From NCBI RefSeq assembly GCF_029624655.1, contig NZ_JARRSA010000001.1, forward strand, positions 243,696-307,695: a stretch of DNA of 64,000 nucleotides. Direction: 5' to 3'. Below the pieces are notes generated by a model. That model saw only the letters and a program-made list of their open reading frames with translations. It searched no databases and was not told where the DNA came from. Positions 27,614 to 35,877 of this stretch are shown piece by piece. The DNA is from Roseicyclus salinarum (GTDB taxonomy: Bacteria > Pseudomonadota > Alphaproteobacteria > Rhodobacterales > Rhodobacteraceae). Position 1 is the stretch's first letter. Each line of letters starts with the position of its first letter. The translations under genes and the position numbers were made by a program.

Positions 27614-27673
27614 GCGGCCGGGCGGAACAGGTCGGCCCGCATCACCGTTGGTCCCGCGACCTTGGGGATCGGA

Positions 27674-28219
27674 ATGATGATGGAGCCTGTCGCGAGCCTG
27701 CCCGAAGCCGCCCTGCGCGGCGCCGTCCTTGCGGTGGCGGCGATGGTGTGGATCATCGCCCTGACCCGCGTGGTGGGCCTGCGATCCTTCTCGAAGATGA
27801 CGACGTTCGACTTCGTGATGACGGTCGCGATGGGCTCGCTTCTTGCCGGGGCGTCGCGTTCGACGGACTGGGGCCAGCTGGTGCAGGCGATGTGCGCGAT
27901 GGCGGGCCTCTTCGCGGCGCAATACGGCATCGCGCGCCTGCGCTTCGTCTCGGAAAGGGCCGAGGCGGCGATCCAGAACACGCCCGTGGTGCTGATGCGC
28001 GACGGAAGGATCGACGAGGCTGCGCTGGACTTCACGAGGGTCGAGCGAAAGGACCTGATCGCCAAGCTGCGCGCGGCGAACGTTCGCCGGATGGCGGAGG
28101 TGGGCGCCGTCGTGCTGGAGACGACCGGCGACATCTCGGTGCTGCATGGCGGCGATGTCGCGGACGAGATCATGGACGGCACGAGGAGCGTCGGGCCCGT
28201 GGCGGAGCAACGGGCTTGA
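27674..28219 (+). CDS. DUF421 (YetF-like) membrane protein
   Basis: 181 residues from the ATG at 27674. Two or three N-terminal membrane segments (about 16-36, 48-66, 72-92) include the DUF421 signature RVVGLRSFSKMTTFDFVMTVAMGSLLA. The soluble C-terminal part reads NTPVVLMRDGRIDEAALDFTRVERKDLIAKLRAANV. YetF-like proteins have no firm function. It lies 60 bp after dgcA and 52 bp before dat, so is probably co-transcribed with both. Confidence 0.88.
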   Translation: MMMEPVASLPEAALRGAVLAVAAMVWIIALTRVVGLRSFSKMTTFDFVMTVAMGSLLAGASRSTDWGQLVQAMCAMAGLFAAQYGIARLRFVSERAEAAIQNTPVVLMRDGRIDEAALDFTRVERKDLIAKLRAANVRRMAEVGAVVLETTGDISVLHGGDVADEIMDGTRSVGPVAEQRA

Positions 28220-28271
28220 CGCTGCGGGAGGGACGCGGGAAGTAGGCCGGGCAAAGCCCGGAGGTCCGTCC

Positions 28272-29144
28272 ATGTCCAGCCCCGCCGCCAGAACCGTCTA
28301 CGTCAACGGCGAATACCTGCCCGAGCACGACGCCAAGGTGTCCATCTTCGACCGCGGCTTCCTGTTCGCCGACGGCGTCTACGAGGTGACGTCGGTTCTG
28401 GGCGGCAAGCTGATCGACTTCGACGGGCACGCGCAACGCCTGAAGCGGTCGTTGGGCGAGCTGGACATGGCCGAGCCTGTCGGGACTGACGAGTTGCTGG
28501 AGATCCACCGACAGCTGGTGGCGAGGAACGCGATCGAGGACGGCCTGATCTACCTTCAGATCACGCGGGGTGCGGCTGCGGACAGGGACTTCGCCTATCC
28601 GCCCGAGGATACGCCGCCGACCGTCGTGCTGTTCACCCAGTCCAAGCCCGGCCTCGCCGAAAGCCCTTCCGCGCGTACCGGGATCCGCGTGATCTCGATC
28701 GAGGACCAGCGCTGGGGCCGCCGCGACATCAAGACGGTGCAGCTTCTCTATCCGTCGATGGGCAAGATGATGGCCAAGGCCGCGGGATGCGACGACGCGT
28801 GGATGGTCGAGGACGGCCACGTCACCGAGGGCACGTCGAACAACGCCTACATCGTCAAGGACGGCGTCATCGTCACGCGCCATCTCGGCCACGAGATCCT
28901 GCACGGCATCACGCGGTCCGCCGTCCTGCGCTTCGCGGCCGAGGCGCAGATGAAGGTCGAGGAGCGGCCCTTCACGATCGAGGAGGCGAAGGCGGCGGAC
29001 GAGGCATTCATCACTTCGGCATCCGCCTTCGTGACGCCTGTGGTGGAAATCGACGGCGCGCCGGTCGGCCGGGGAACCCCCGGACCCGTCGCGGCGCGGC
29101 TGCGCGAGGTCTATCTCGACGAGATGCGCAAGGCCGCGATCTGA
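28272..29144 (+). CDS. dat: D-amino acid aminotransferase
   Basis: 290 residues, fold type IV PLP enzyme. VSIFDRGFLFADGVYEVTSVLGG is the class IV N-terminal signature, and the PLP lysine lies in RRDIKTVQLLYPS (about residue 155). EGTSNNAYIV and GITRSAVL are also conserved. The RxH-type region and IKTVQLL favour D-amino acid over branched-chain transaminase. It transfers amino groups between D-amino acids and 2-oxo acids, using or making D-glutamate, which links it to the dgcN-dgcA genes just upstream. Confidence 0.88.
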   Translation: MSSPAARTVYVNGEYLPEHDAKVSIFDRGFLFADGVYEVTSVLGGKLIDFDGHAQRLKRSLGELDMAEPVGTDELLEIHRQLVARNAIEDGLIYLQITRGAAADRDFAYPPEDTPPTVVLFTQSKPGLAESPSARTGIRVISIEDQRWGRRDIKTVQLLYPSMGKMMAKAAGCDDAWMVEDGHVTEGTSNNAYIVKDGVIVTRHLGHEILHGITRSAVLRFAAEAQMKVEERPFTIEEAKAADEAFITSASAFVTPVVEIDGAPVGRGTPGPVAARLREVYLDEMRKAAI

Positions 29145-29180
29145 GCGGCGCAGCCTGCGGCTGCATTTCCTTTTCCGGGG

Positions 29181-29238
29181 ACGAGGGGGCCGTCTGCCCC
29201 CTCGTGCTCCCCCGAGCGGTATTTGAGGAAAGATGAAG
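29181..29238 (+). terminator. Bidirectional hairpin plus conserved dispersed tail
   Basis: A perfect 10-bp stem (ACGAGGGGGC, 5-nt loop, GCCCCCTCGT) fills 29181-29205 between the convergent dat and VOC genes. It is followed by a tail with CTCCCCCGAG, TATTTGAGG and AAAGATGAAG. The same hairpin-plus-tail layout occurs reversed at 35795-35857, so this is both a probable terminator and a member of an intergenic repeat family. Confidence 0.75.
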
Positions 29239-29240
29239 GC

Positions 29241-29672
29241 CTAGCGTGTCTTCAAGTCGGGATGGTGGGCGACGATTTCGACGGTGTTGCCCTCGGGATC
29301 CTCTGTGAAGATCCCCTGCCAGCCGATCCAGCCGAAACGTTCGATGCGGAAGGGCTGACCGAGACTGTCGTACCAGCGCATGACGGCGTCCTGTTCCTCG
29401 AACGGCAGGGAGAGGGCGATGTGGTGCAGCGAGGAGCGCGCGCCCGTCCCGGGGGCGCCGGCCTCTGCGGCGAAGAGGGCGAGGACGGCGGTGTGGCCGC
29501 CGAAGCCCTCGGCGATGCGGAAGAAGACGATGCCGTCCGAGGCGTTGCCGGACAGGCGTTCGAGCCCGATGACCTTCTCGTAGAAGTCCGTCATCGCGGG
29601 AAGGTCCCGGCAGCGGATCGCGATCTCTCCCAGTGCGCGGACCCTGAAGCCTCGGTCGCCGTTTTCCGCCAT
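29241..29672 (-). CDS. VOC superfamily (glyoxalase/dioxygenase-like) protein
   Basis: 143 residues from the ATG at 29672, which has a GAGGAGAG ribosome site; longer in-frame starts overlap imuB and are less likely. Two beta-alpha-beta-beta-beta modules are visible: ALGEIAIRCRDLPAMTDFYEKVIGLERL and LHHIALSLPFEEQDAVMRWYD, ending FTEDPEGNTVEIVAHHP with the last metal-ligand glutamate. The substrate is unknown. It lies 11 bp after imuB on the same strand, so may be carried on the SOS-induced transcript without being part of the mutasome. Confidence 0.9.
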   Translation of the reverse strand: MAENGDRGFRVRALGEIAIRCRDLPAMTDFYEKVIGLERLSGNASDGIVFFRIAEGFGGHTAVLALFAAEAGAPGTGARSSLHHIALSLPFEEQDAVMRWYDSLGQPFRIERFGWIGWQGIFTEDPEGNTVEIVAHHPDLKTR

Positions 29673-29683
29673 GTGTTCTCTCC

Positions 29684-31372
29684 TCATCCGAAGTCGCCGT
29701 GGGCGAACCATCCGTCGCCCGTGCCGAGGCCGCCTCCCGGCGCGCCATGGGCATAGTAGAGCCAAAGCGCCGCGCCGTCCTCGGTCACGACGCGCCAGTA
29801 GTCCCGCACGCCCGAGCGCCAGTCGGGATCGTCGAGCCACCATTCGGGGGCGATCCGTTCCGGGCCGGTGGCGGCGCGGGTGCGCAGGCGGCGTCCGCGC
29901 CAGGCGAACTCGGCGGGAATGTCGGGGCCTTGGGGGGCGCGGACCGGCTCGGGACGGAACAGCGTCAGGGGGCGCGGCCGGGGCGTCCGGGGCCAGTCCG
30001 CCGCGGGCTCCGACCAGGCGGCGGCAAGGATGGCTGCGGTCTTCTCGGGGATGTGGCTGTCGGCGGGGCGGGCGCGGGTGATCGCCTCGAGCCCGACGCG
30101 CGCGCCGATCCGGGCGACCAGGTCGGCCATGGCCTGCTCATCGCCTCGAGGGGCGCCGGCCTCGGCGCTGACCGCCCAGCCGCCCTTGTGTTCGGTGGCA
30201 TGAAGGGGTTCGGTCAGCGGCGCCGAGAGGCGCAGGCGGTCGATGCCGAAGCCTGCGTCGATCTCGCCTGTCTTCAGCTCGAACAGGGAGCGGATCCGGC
30301 CGGGGTGGTCCGCGGGGCGGGCGAGACCCACCTCCAGGGTCTGGCTGCCGCCATCGACGCGCGACAGCTCCAGCCGAACGCGCCGCGCGCCCCGGCCCTG
30401 GGCGCGCATCCTGCCGCACAGGACGGGCAGCAGGCGGTCGAGCCCGGCGAGGATGTCGGCCTCGAGGCCGATCGGGTCCGGCAGGCTGAGACGCACGGCG
30501 AAATGGAGCGGCGCGCCCGCGGGCGAGATCGGTTCGGGCTCGACGCCCAGGGCCTGGTCGAGACGCCGCACCAGGTCCGAGCCGAAGCGCCGGGCGAGGC
30601 CGGCACGCGGCATTCCAAGAAGATCGCCGATCTGCCTGAGGCCGAGGCGGGCAAGGCCCTGCGCCGTTGCCGGCTGCACGCGCAGGGCGGCCACGGGCAG
30701 TGAGGCCAGCGCCTGCCGTGTCGCCCCCGGCCGCGCGATCCGGGCCTGTGCGCCGTTGTGGCGCGCGCGCGGGGGTGCGCCGCCGCCCTTCGTCCAGTGC
30801 CGCCTCGCCGCGCGCGAGCGGGTTGCCCGCGCCTCCTGGTCGATGGCGTCCCCGCTTCGGGTCGGACCCGCGGCCCCCGTCGCGAACCGCGCAAGCGCCC
30901 AGGCTGCGCCCGCCGTGTCGGCGATGCCCGCGCGCACTGTCAGGCCCAGGTCGGCGCAGTCCTGCTCCACCTGGGCGAAAAGCGCCTCCTCGCCGCCGAA
31001 GAGATGCGCGCAGCCCGTCAGGTCGACCATCAGTCCTTCGGGCGCCTCCTCGGCCACCCAGGGACTGAACTTGCCCGCCCAGCGACGAAGCGCGGCGAGA
31101 AAGGCGGTCTCGGCGGATGAATCGCTGGGCCGCGTCACGAGGTCCGGACACAGCGCCGCCGCCTCGCTCAGCGGCTGCTGTCGGTGCAGGCCGCGCACCT
31201 CGGCGGCGGTGTTGAGCGAAGCGACAAGGCGCAGGTTCCCCGTTTCCGACACCACGGCGAGCGGGGTTTCGGAGAGGGCGGGTTCCAGCCGCAGCACCCG
31301 CTCGGCGGCGAGGCGCGGGAACCAGAGCGACAGGATGCGCCGGGTCTTGGTGTCGGTGTGCTGAGAGGGCAT
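29684..31372 (-). CDS. imuB: ImuB, inactive Y-family polymerase of the SOS mutasome
   Basis: 562 residues from the ATG at 31372; the longer in-frame start at 31438 is rejected because an SOS box lies between them. The N-terminus RRILSLWFPRLAAERVLR replaces the DMDAFFASVE of active Y-family polymerases, so the catalytic acid is missing, as in ImuB. LTGCAHLFGGEEAL, the helix-hairpin-helix LARLGLRQIGDLLGMPRAGLARRFG and the little-finger region follow, and the C-terminal WWLDDPDWRSGVRDYWRVVTEDG is ImuB-specific. ImuB links DnaE2 to the beta clamp. imuA, normally upstream, is absent here, and dnaE2 is 23 kb away. Confidence 0.95.
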   Translation of the reverse strand: MPSQHTDTKTRRILSLWFPRLAAERVLRLEPALSETPLAVVSETGNLRLVASLNTAAEVRGLHRQQPLSEAAALCPDLVTRPSDSSAETAFLAALRRWAGKFSPWVAEEAPEGLMVDLTGCAHLFGGEEALFAQVEQDCADLGLTVRAGIADTAGAAWALARFATGAAGPTRSGDAIDQEARATRSRAARRHWTKGGGAPPRARHNGAQARIARPGATRQALASLPVAALRVQPATAQGLARLGLRQIGDLLGMPRAGLARRFGSDLVRRLDQALGVEPEPISPAGAPLHFAVRLSLPDPIGLEADILAGLDRLLPVLCGRMRAQGRGARRVRLELSRVDGGSQTLEVGLARPADHPGRIRSLFELKTGEIDAGFGIDRLRLSAPLTEPLHATEHKGGWAVSAEAGAPRGDEQAMADLVARIGARVGLEAITRARPADSHIPEKTAAILAAAWSEPAADWPRTPRPRPLTLFRPEPVRAPQGPDIPAEFAWRGRRLRTRAATGPERIAPEWWLDDPDWRSGVRDYWRVVTEDGAALWLYYAHGAPGGGLGTGDGWFAHGDFG

Positions 31373-31383
31373 GGTGGCAGACT

Positions 31384-31398
31384 GTTCATGCTTTGTTC
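31384..31398 (-). promoter_or_regulatory. Perfect SOS (LexA) box upstream of imuB
   Basis: GTTC, 7 nt (ATGCTTT), GTTC on the + strand is an exact match to the GTTC-N7-GTTC LexA operator of Rhodobacter and relatives. It lies 11 bp upstream of the imuB start. Repression by LexA and induction after DNA damage are inferred from this match and from the family. Confidence 0.88.
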
Positions 31399-31455
31399 CA
31401 ATCCTAGGGCCGCGCAGGCTGGGAGTCGAGTCCGCCATGCGCTATCCCGGTGGTC

Positions 31456-31929
31456 ATGGAAACCATCGCAAGCCTCACCGCCCGCCACGCGAGGTCAGGC
31501 CGCCTCGAGCGGATCTGCCTCCGGCCTGCGCGACGGACAGGCGTCACGATCGCCGACTCGGCCGAGATCGCGCCGGAGGGTCTGCGCGGCGACCACGGCC
31601 ACGCCCGAAAACGCGCCGTCACGCTGATCCAGGCCGAGCATCTTCCCGTCATCGCGGCGCTCGCCGGTCTGGAGGACGTCGCGCCCGGGACGCTGCGCCG
31701 GAACCTCGTGATCTCCGGCATCAACCTGTCCGCGCTGCGCGGGCGCGCGTTCCGCCTCGGAGGTGCGGTCCTGCAGATCACCGGGCCCTGTGCGCCATGC
31801 TCGCGGATGGAGGAGGCGCTGGGCCCCGGCGGCTATAACGCGATGCGCGGGCATGGCGGCTGGTGCGCGGAAGTGATCCGGCCTGGGTCGATCGCCGTCG
31901 GCGACATGCTCAGGCCCGTCGATGCCTGA
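31456..31929 (+). CDS. MOSC domain-containing protein
   Basis: 157 residues from the ATG at 31456; a GTG two codons earlier is also possible. The beta-rich MOSC core is visible: GLRGDHGHARKRAVTLIQAEHLPVIAAL, then RRNLVISGINLSALRG, then LQITGPCAPCSRMEEALGPGGYNAM with the conserved cysteine, ending SIAVGDMLR. MOSC proteins are sulfur carriers or molybdenum-cofactor-linked (YiiM-like). It is divergent from imuB, with about 80 bp between starts that include the SOS box, and ends 3 bp before the convergent transglycosylase. Confidence 0.92.
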   Translation: METIASLTARHARSGRLERICLRPARRTGVTIADSAEIAPEGLRGDHGHARKRAVTLIQAEHLPVIAALAGLEDVAPGTLRRNLVISGINLSALRGRAFRLGGAVLQITGPCAPCSRMEEALGPGGYNAMRGHGGWCAEVIRPGSIAVGDMLRPVDA

Positions 31930-31932
31930 GCG

Positions 31933-33303
31933 CTAGCGCAGCCGTTCCAGAAGCCTCAGCGAGGCGTATCCGTCGGGCACGACGCCCGAGGCCTGCTGGT
32001 ATCGGCGCACCGCCTCGATCGTGTTCGGCCCCACGACACCGTCGACGCCGTCCGTCGGGAAACCGGCCGCGGTCAGGCGGCGCTGCAACTCGCGGCGCTC
32101 GTCCCCGCTGAGGGCGCGGTCACCCCGAGGCCACCCGGCCCGGAATGCCGGCCCGCCGGCGATGCGGTCGGCAAGGTGCCCGACGCCGATCACGTAGGCG
32201 TCGGCGGGGTTGTAGCGCTCGATCACCCGGAAATTGTCGAAGATCATCAGGGCGACCCCGCTCGCGCCCGCAGGCAGGAGGATCGACGCATCACCGTGAT
32301 CGGGCACCCTGCCGCCATCGGCGAGGGTGACGCCGCGCGCGCGCCAGAATCCTGCGCCGCGCCGCACGCGCTCGCCGGTCTGGGAATAGTCGAACCCCTG
32401 CGGCAGCCGCACCTCGACGCCCCAGGGCTGGCCATAGGTCCAGCCGAAATGCGCGAGATAGGCCGCGGTCGAGGCCAGCGCATCGGTGGGATCGTCCGAC
32501 CAGATGTCGCGCCTTCCGTCGCCGTCGAAATCCTGCGCGTGCTCGAGGTAGCTTGTCGGCATGAACTGGGTGTGGCCCATCGCCCCGGCCCACGATCCGG
32601 TCATCTGCCGCGGCGCCACGTCGCCCGCCTGCAGGATGCGCAAGGCCGCGATCAGTTGCTCCTCGAAGAAGTCCCGGCGGCGGCCGTCATGGGCCAGCGT
32701 CGCCATCGCCGCGATGATGTCCGTCGATCCCCTGACCGCGCCATAGGCGCTTTCCAGGCCCCAGATCGCGACCACGACCTCGGCATCGACGCGGTAGCGA
32801 CGTTCGATCCGGGCCAGCGTGTCGCGATGCTCGGCGACCGCGGCGCGTCCGTTCCTGACCCTGGTGTCGGACACGGCGCCGTCGAGGTAATCCCAGAGCG
32901 TGCGACTGAACTCCGCCTGGTTGCGGTCGCGCTCGACCACGCGGCGCACCGGCTCGACGCCGGCAAAGGCGCGGTCGAAGGTTTCGGGGCGGATCCCGCG
33001 GGCGATGGCGCTGGTCCGGAAATCGGCGATCCACCGGCGAAAGCCGGGATCCGACGCCTCGACGGTCGCGACCGTGGCCGTCCGGGTCCGGGCGAAGCCG
33101 TCGGGCGCCGCGCCGCGCAGGACGGGCCGCAGCGAACTGGCCACGGCCAGCGCCGAGGGCACGCGCCGTTCCGCCGCCGTCGACACGGCGAGGGTCCGCA
33201 ATTCGGGGCGGGGCTTCGGCACCGGCGAGGACACCGGCGGAAGCGCGAGGGCGGGAAGGCCGAATGCGAGAGTGCTCAGGAAAAGTGCTGTCGCGCCGCG
33301 CAT
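31933..33303 (-). CDS. Lytic murein transglycosylase, MltB-like, with peptidoglycan-binding domain
   Basis: 456 residues from the ATG at 33303. A signal peptide (1-20) is followed by a proline-rich linker, then the SLT_2 domain at about 80-380, with the catalytic glutamate in AIWGLESAYGAVRG and the conserved AGAMGHTQFMPTSYL and DFDGDGRRDIWSD segments. A C-terminal PG_binding_1 domain (LQRRLTAAGFPTDGVDGVVGPNTIEAV) ends the protein. It is closer to classic MltB than the 20080-21261 paralogue, which has FETDYG and MVQMLPEDI at the same sites. It acts on glycan strands in the periplasm. Confidence 0.95.
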   Translation of the reverse strand: MRGATALFLSTLAFGLPALALPPVSSPVPKPRPELRTLAVSTAAERRVPSALAVASSLRPVLRGAAPDGFARTRTATVATVEASDPGFRRWIADFRTSAIARGIRPETFDRAFAGVEPVRRVVERDRNQAEFSRTLWDYLDGAVSDTRVRNGRAAVAEHRDTLARIERRYRVDAEVVVAIWGLESAYGAVRGSTDIIAAMATLAHDGRRRDFFEEQLIAALRILQAGDVAPRQMTGSWAGAMGHTQFMPTSYLEHAQDFDGDGRRDIWSDDPTDALASTAAYLAHFGWTYGQPWGVEVRLPQGFDYSQTGERVRRGAGFWRARGVTLADGGRVPDHGDASILLPAGASGVALMIFDNFRVIERYNPADAYVIGVGHLADRIAGGPAFRAGWPRGDRALSGDERRELQRRLTAAGFPTDGVDGVVGPNTIEAVRRYQQASGVVPDGYASLRLLERLR

Positions 33304-33421
33304 GATTTGCGGTCCATTCTTGCTCGATCGCGGTGGAGCATAGCCCAAACAAGGCGGTAGTCACAGGCCCGCGCGAATGGTCGAAACGCGATGCGCGGGG
33401 TCTTGCCGCAAGCTCCGCCGC

Positions 33422-35677
33422 TCAGGCCTTGCGCGCGGCCTTCTTGCGAAGCTTGCCACGCTTCTTCGCGGCCTTCGCCTCCTTGCGGCGCGGGGGCGCA
33501 CCCTTTCGCGCGCGGCCCGGACGGCGCGGCATCGCCCGGTCCTCCAGCTCGATCAGCTCCAGCGTCAGGCCGCCCGTCACCGGAACCGCCTCGGCCAGCT
33601 TCACCTTCACCCGGTCGCCGATCCCGATCACGATGCCGCTGTCCGCGCCCATCAGCGTCTGGCTTTCGGCATCATGGTGGAAGTATTCGTGACCGATGGC
33701 GCGCATCGGCAAGAGCCCGTCCGCCCCGGTCTCGTCCAGCTTCACGAAGGCCCCGAAGCGCGCGATGCCGCTGATCCGGCCCGTGAACTCGGCGCCCACC
33801 CTGTCGGAAAGGTAGGCCGCGAGGTAGCGGTCGGTCGTGTCGCGTTCGGCCGTCATCGATCGCCGCTCAGTCTCGGAGATGTGCTTGGCGGTCTCGTCGA
33901 GCCGCTCGATCTCCTCGGGTTTCAGGCCGTCGCGGCCCCAGCCATGCGCCTCGATCAGTGCGCGGTGCACCACGAGGTCGGAATACCGGCGGATCGGCGA
34001 GGTGAAATGCGCGTATTGCGTCAGCGCGAGGCCGAAATGGCCGAAATTGTCGGGACTGTAATAGGCCTGCGTCATCGAACGCAGCGTGCTGAGGTTGATC
34101 AGCTCGTCGTGCTCGGTGCCCTCGGCCTGCGCCAGAAGACGGTTCAGTTGCGAGGTCTGCAGCACCTGGCCCTTGGCAAGCGTCAGGCCGGCGGCCTGCG
34201 CCGTCTCGCGCAGTGCCTCGATCTTCTCGGGCGCCGGCTCCTCGTGCACACGGTAGAGAAGCGGGACACGCTTCGCGGCCAGCGTGCGCGCGGCCGCGAC
34301 ATTCGCAAGCACCATGAACTCCTCGATCAGGCGGTGCGCGTCCAGCCTGTCCTTGAAGGCCACGGAGGCGACGCGCCCCCTGTCGTCCAGCTCGATGCGA
34401 CGCTCCGGCAGGTCGAGGTCGAGCGGCTGGCGCTTCTGGCGCGCGGCGCGCAGGGCGTCGTAGGCGGCATAGAGCGGTTCGATCACGTCGCCCACGAGAT
34501 CCTGCGTCCGCTCGGTCGCGTCGCCGTCCTTCGCGGCCTGAACCTCGGCGTATTCCAGCGACGCGCGCGACCGCATGAGCCCGCGCACGAAGTCGTGGGA
34601 CCTCAGTTCGCCCTCGGCGTCGATCACCATGCGCACGGCGATGCAGGCCCGCGGCACGCCTTCGTGCAGGCTGCACAGGTCGCCGGACAGCGTGTCGGGC
34701 AGCATCGGCACGACACGGTCGGGGAAATAGGTGGAGTTGCCGCGCCTGCGCGCCTCACGGTCCAGTGCGCTGCCGTAGCGGACGTAATGCGCGACATCGG
34801 CGATCGCGACCCAGATGACGTGGCCGCCCCTGTTCGCCGGGTCCGCGTCGGGATGCGCGAGGACCGCGTCGTCGCGGTCCCGCGCATCGGACGGATCGAT
34901 GGTGACAAGCGCGAGGTCGCGCAAATCCTCGCGTCCCGCAAGGCCGGCGGGCTTCGCCGCGTCGGCCTCGGCGACGACGGCGTCGGGGAAGGCGTCGGGG
35001 ATGCCGTGCTCGTGGATCGCGATCAGGCTCACGGCCCTCGGCGCGCCAGGATCGCCAATCCGGTCGGTGATCCGCGCCCGGGCGAGGCCCAGGCGGCCCT
35101 TGGGACCGGCCTGTTCGGCCTCGACCAGCTCGCCGTCCTTCGCGCCATGCGTGTCGCCGGGCCTGACCTGCCACTCGCGGTCGGCGCCCTTCGAGATCGG
35201 CACGATCCGCCCGCCCTCGGCGCCTTGGCGGTAGACACCGAGGATCCGCCGCGGATTGGTCCCGATCCGCCGGATCAGCCGGGCGACGTACTGGTAATCC
35301 TCGCCCGGGACCTCCTGCAGCCGCGCGAGGATGCGGTCGCCTTCGCCCACCGCCGGGTCCGTCGCGCGCGCCGAGAACAAGATGCGCGGCGCCGGCCCCT
35401 CGCCGTGCCACTCCAGCGGACGGCAGAACACGTCGCCAAGCTCGTCGGGGCCCTGCACCTGCAGCACGCTGACCGGCGGCAGCCTGTCGGGGTCGCGGTA
35501 GGTCTTGCGGCGCTTCTCGAGGTGGCCCTCCTCCTCGAGTTCCTTCAGCACGCGCTTCAGGTCGATGCGCGCCGCGCCCTTGATGTTGAACGCCCGCGCG
35601 ATGTCGCGCTTCGAGTTCGCCGCCGGATTCGCGGCGATCCAGTCTAGGATCTGGGCCTTGGTGGGAATGCCGGACAT
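33422..35677 (-). CDS. rnr: Ribonuclease R
   Basis: 751 residues. An N-terminal winged helix (SKRDIARAFNIKGAARIDLKRVL) and cold-shock domains lead into the RNB nuclease core at about 255-580, with the metal-binding acids in TIDPSDARDRDDAVLA and the FTSPIRRYSDLVVHR segment. An S1 domain follows (GRISGIARFGAFVKLDETGADGL), and the last 40 residues are a Lys/Arg-rich tail. It degrades structured RNA 3' to 5'. About 120 bp separate its end from the downstream transglycosylase start. Confidence 0.97.
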   Translation of the reverse strand: MSGIPTKAQILDWIAANPAANSKRDIARAFNIKGAARIDLKRVLKELEEEGHLEKRRKTYRDPDRLPPVSVLQVQGPDELGDVFCRPLEWHGEGPAPRILFSARATDPAVGEGDRILARLQEVPGEDYQYVARLIRRIGTNPRRILGVYRQGAEGGRIVPISKGADREWQVRPGDTHGAKDGELVEAEQAGPKGRLGLARARITDRIGDPGAPRAVSLIAIHEHGIPDAFPDAVVAEADAAKPAGLAGREDLRDLALVTIDPSDARDRDDAVLAHPDADPANRGGHVIWVAIADVAHYVRYGSALDREARRRGNSTYFPDRVVPMLPDTLSGDLCSLHEGVPRACIAVRMVIDAEGELRSHDFVRGLMRSRASLEYAEVQAAKDGDATERTQDLVGDVIEPLYAAYDALRAARQKRQPLDLDLPERRIELDDRGRVASVAFKDRLDAHRLIEEFMVLANVAAARTLAAKRVPLLYRVHEEPAPEKIEALRETAQAAGLTLAKGQVLQTSQLNRLLAQAEGTEHDELINLSTLRSMTQAYYSPDNFGHFGLALTQYAHFTSPIRRYSDLVVHRALIEAHGWGRDGLKPEEIERLDETAKHISETERRSMTAERDTTDRYLAAYLSDRVGAEFTGRISGIARFGAFVKLDETGADGLLPMRAIGHEYFHHDAESQTLMGADSGIVIGIGDRVKVKLAEAVPVTGGLTLELIELEDRAMPRRPGRARKGAPPRRKEAKAAKKRGKLRKKAARKA

Positions 35678-35794
35678 GGCGCCGGGTTAGCACGGCGCGC
35701 GCGGCAGGTCATCGGGGAAATGGACCCCTGCCGCCCCCCCGGCCGGGCCTCCGGCGAGGCGACGCCGCCGGGCCGCCGGAAAGCGGCCTTCACG

Positions 35795-35857
35795 CTTCAT
35801 CCTTGCAGGAAAACTCCGGGGGAGACGCGCGGAACGCGCGGCGGGGGCAGCGCCCCC
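35795..35857 (-). repeat. Second copy of the hairpin-plus-tail intergenic repeat
   Basis: On the reverse strand this reads GGGGGC, 3 nt, GCCCCC, then a second small hairpin, then CTCCCCCGGAG, TTTTCC and AAGGATGAAG. The order and tail match the copy at 29181-29238. It lies in the 200-bp gap after dapE and upstream of rnr, where it may terminate dapE transcription. The rest of the gap is GC-rich and shows no gene. Confidence 0.65.
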
Positions 35858-35877
35858 TCGCAGGGCGCCCCGAGGGC

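Noticed and set aside
31372..31438. Longer imuB start at 31438
   Set aside because: It would place the perfect SOS box inside the coding region; the ATG at 31372 matches ImuB N-termini.
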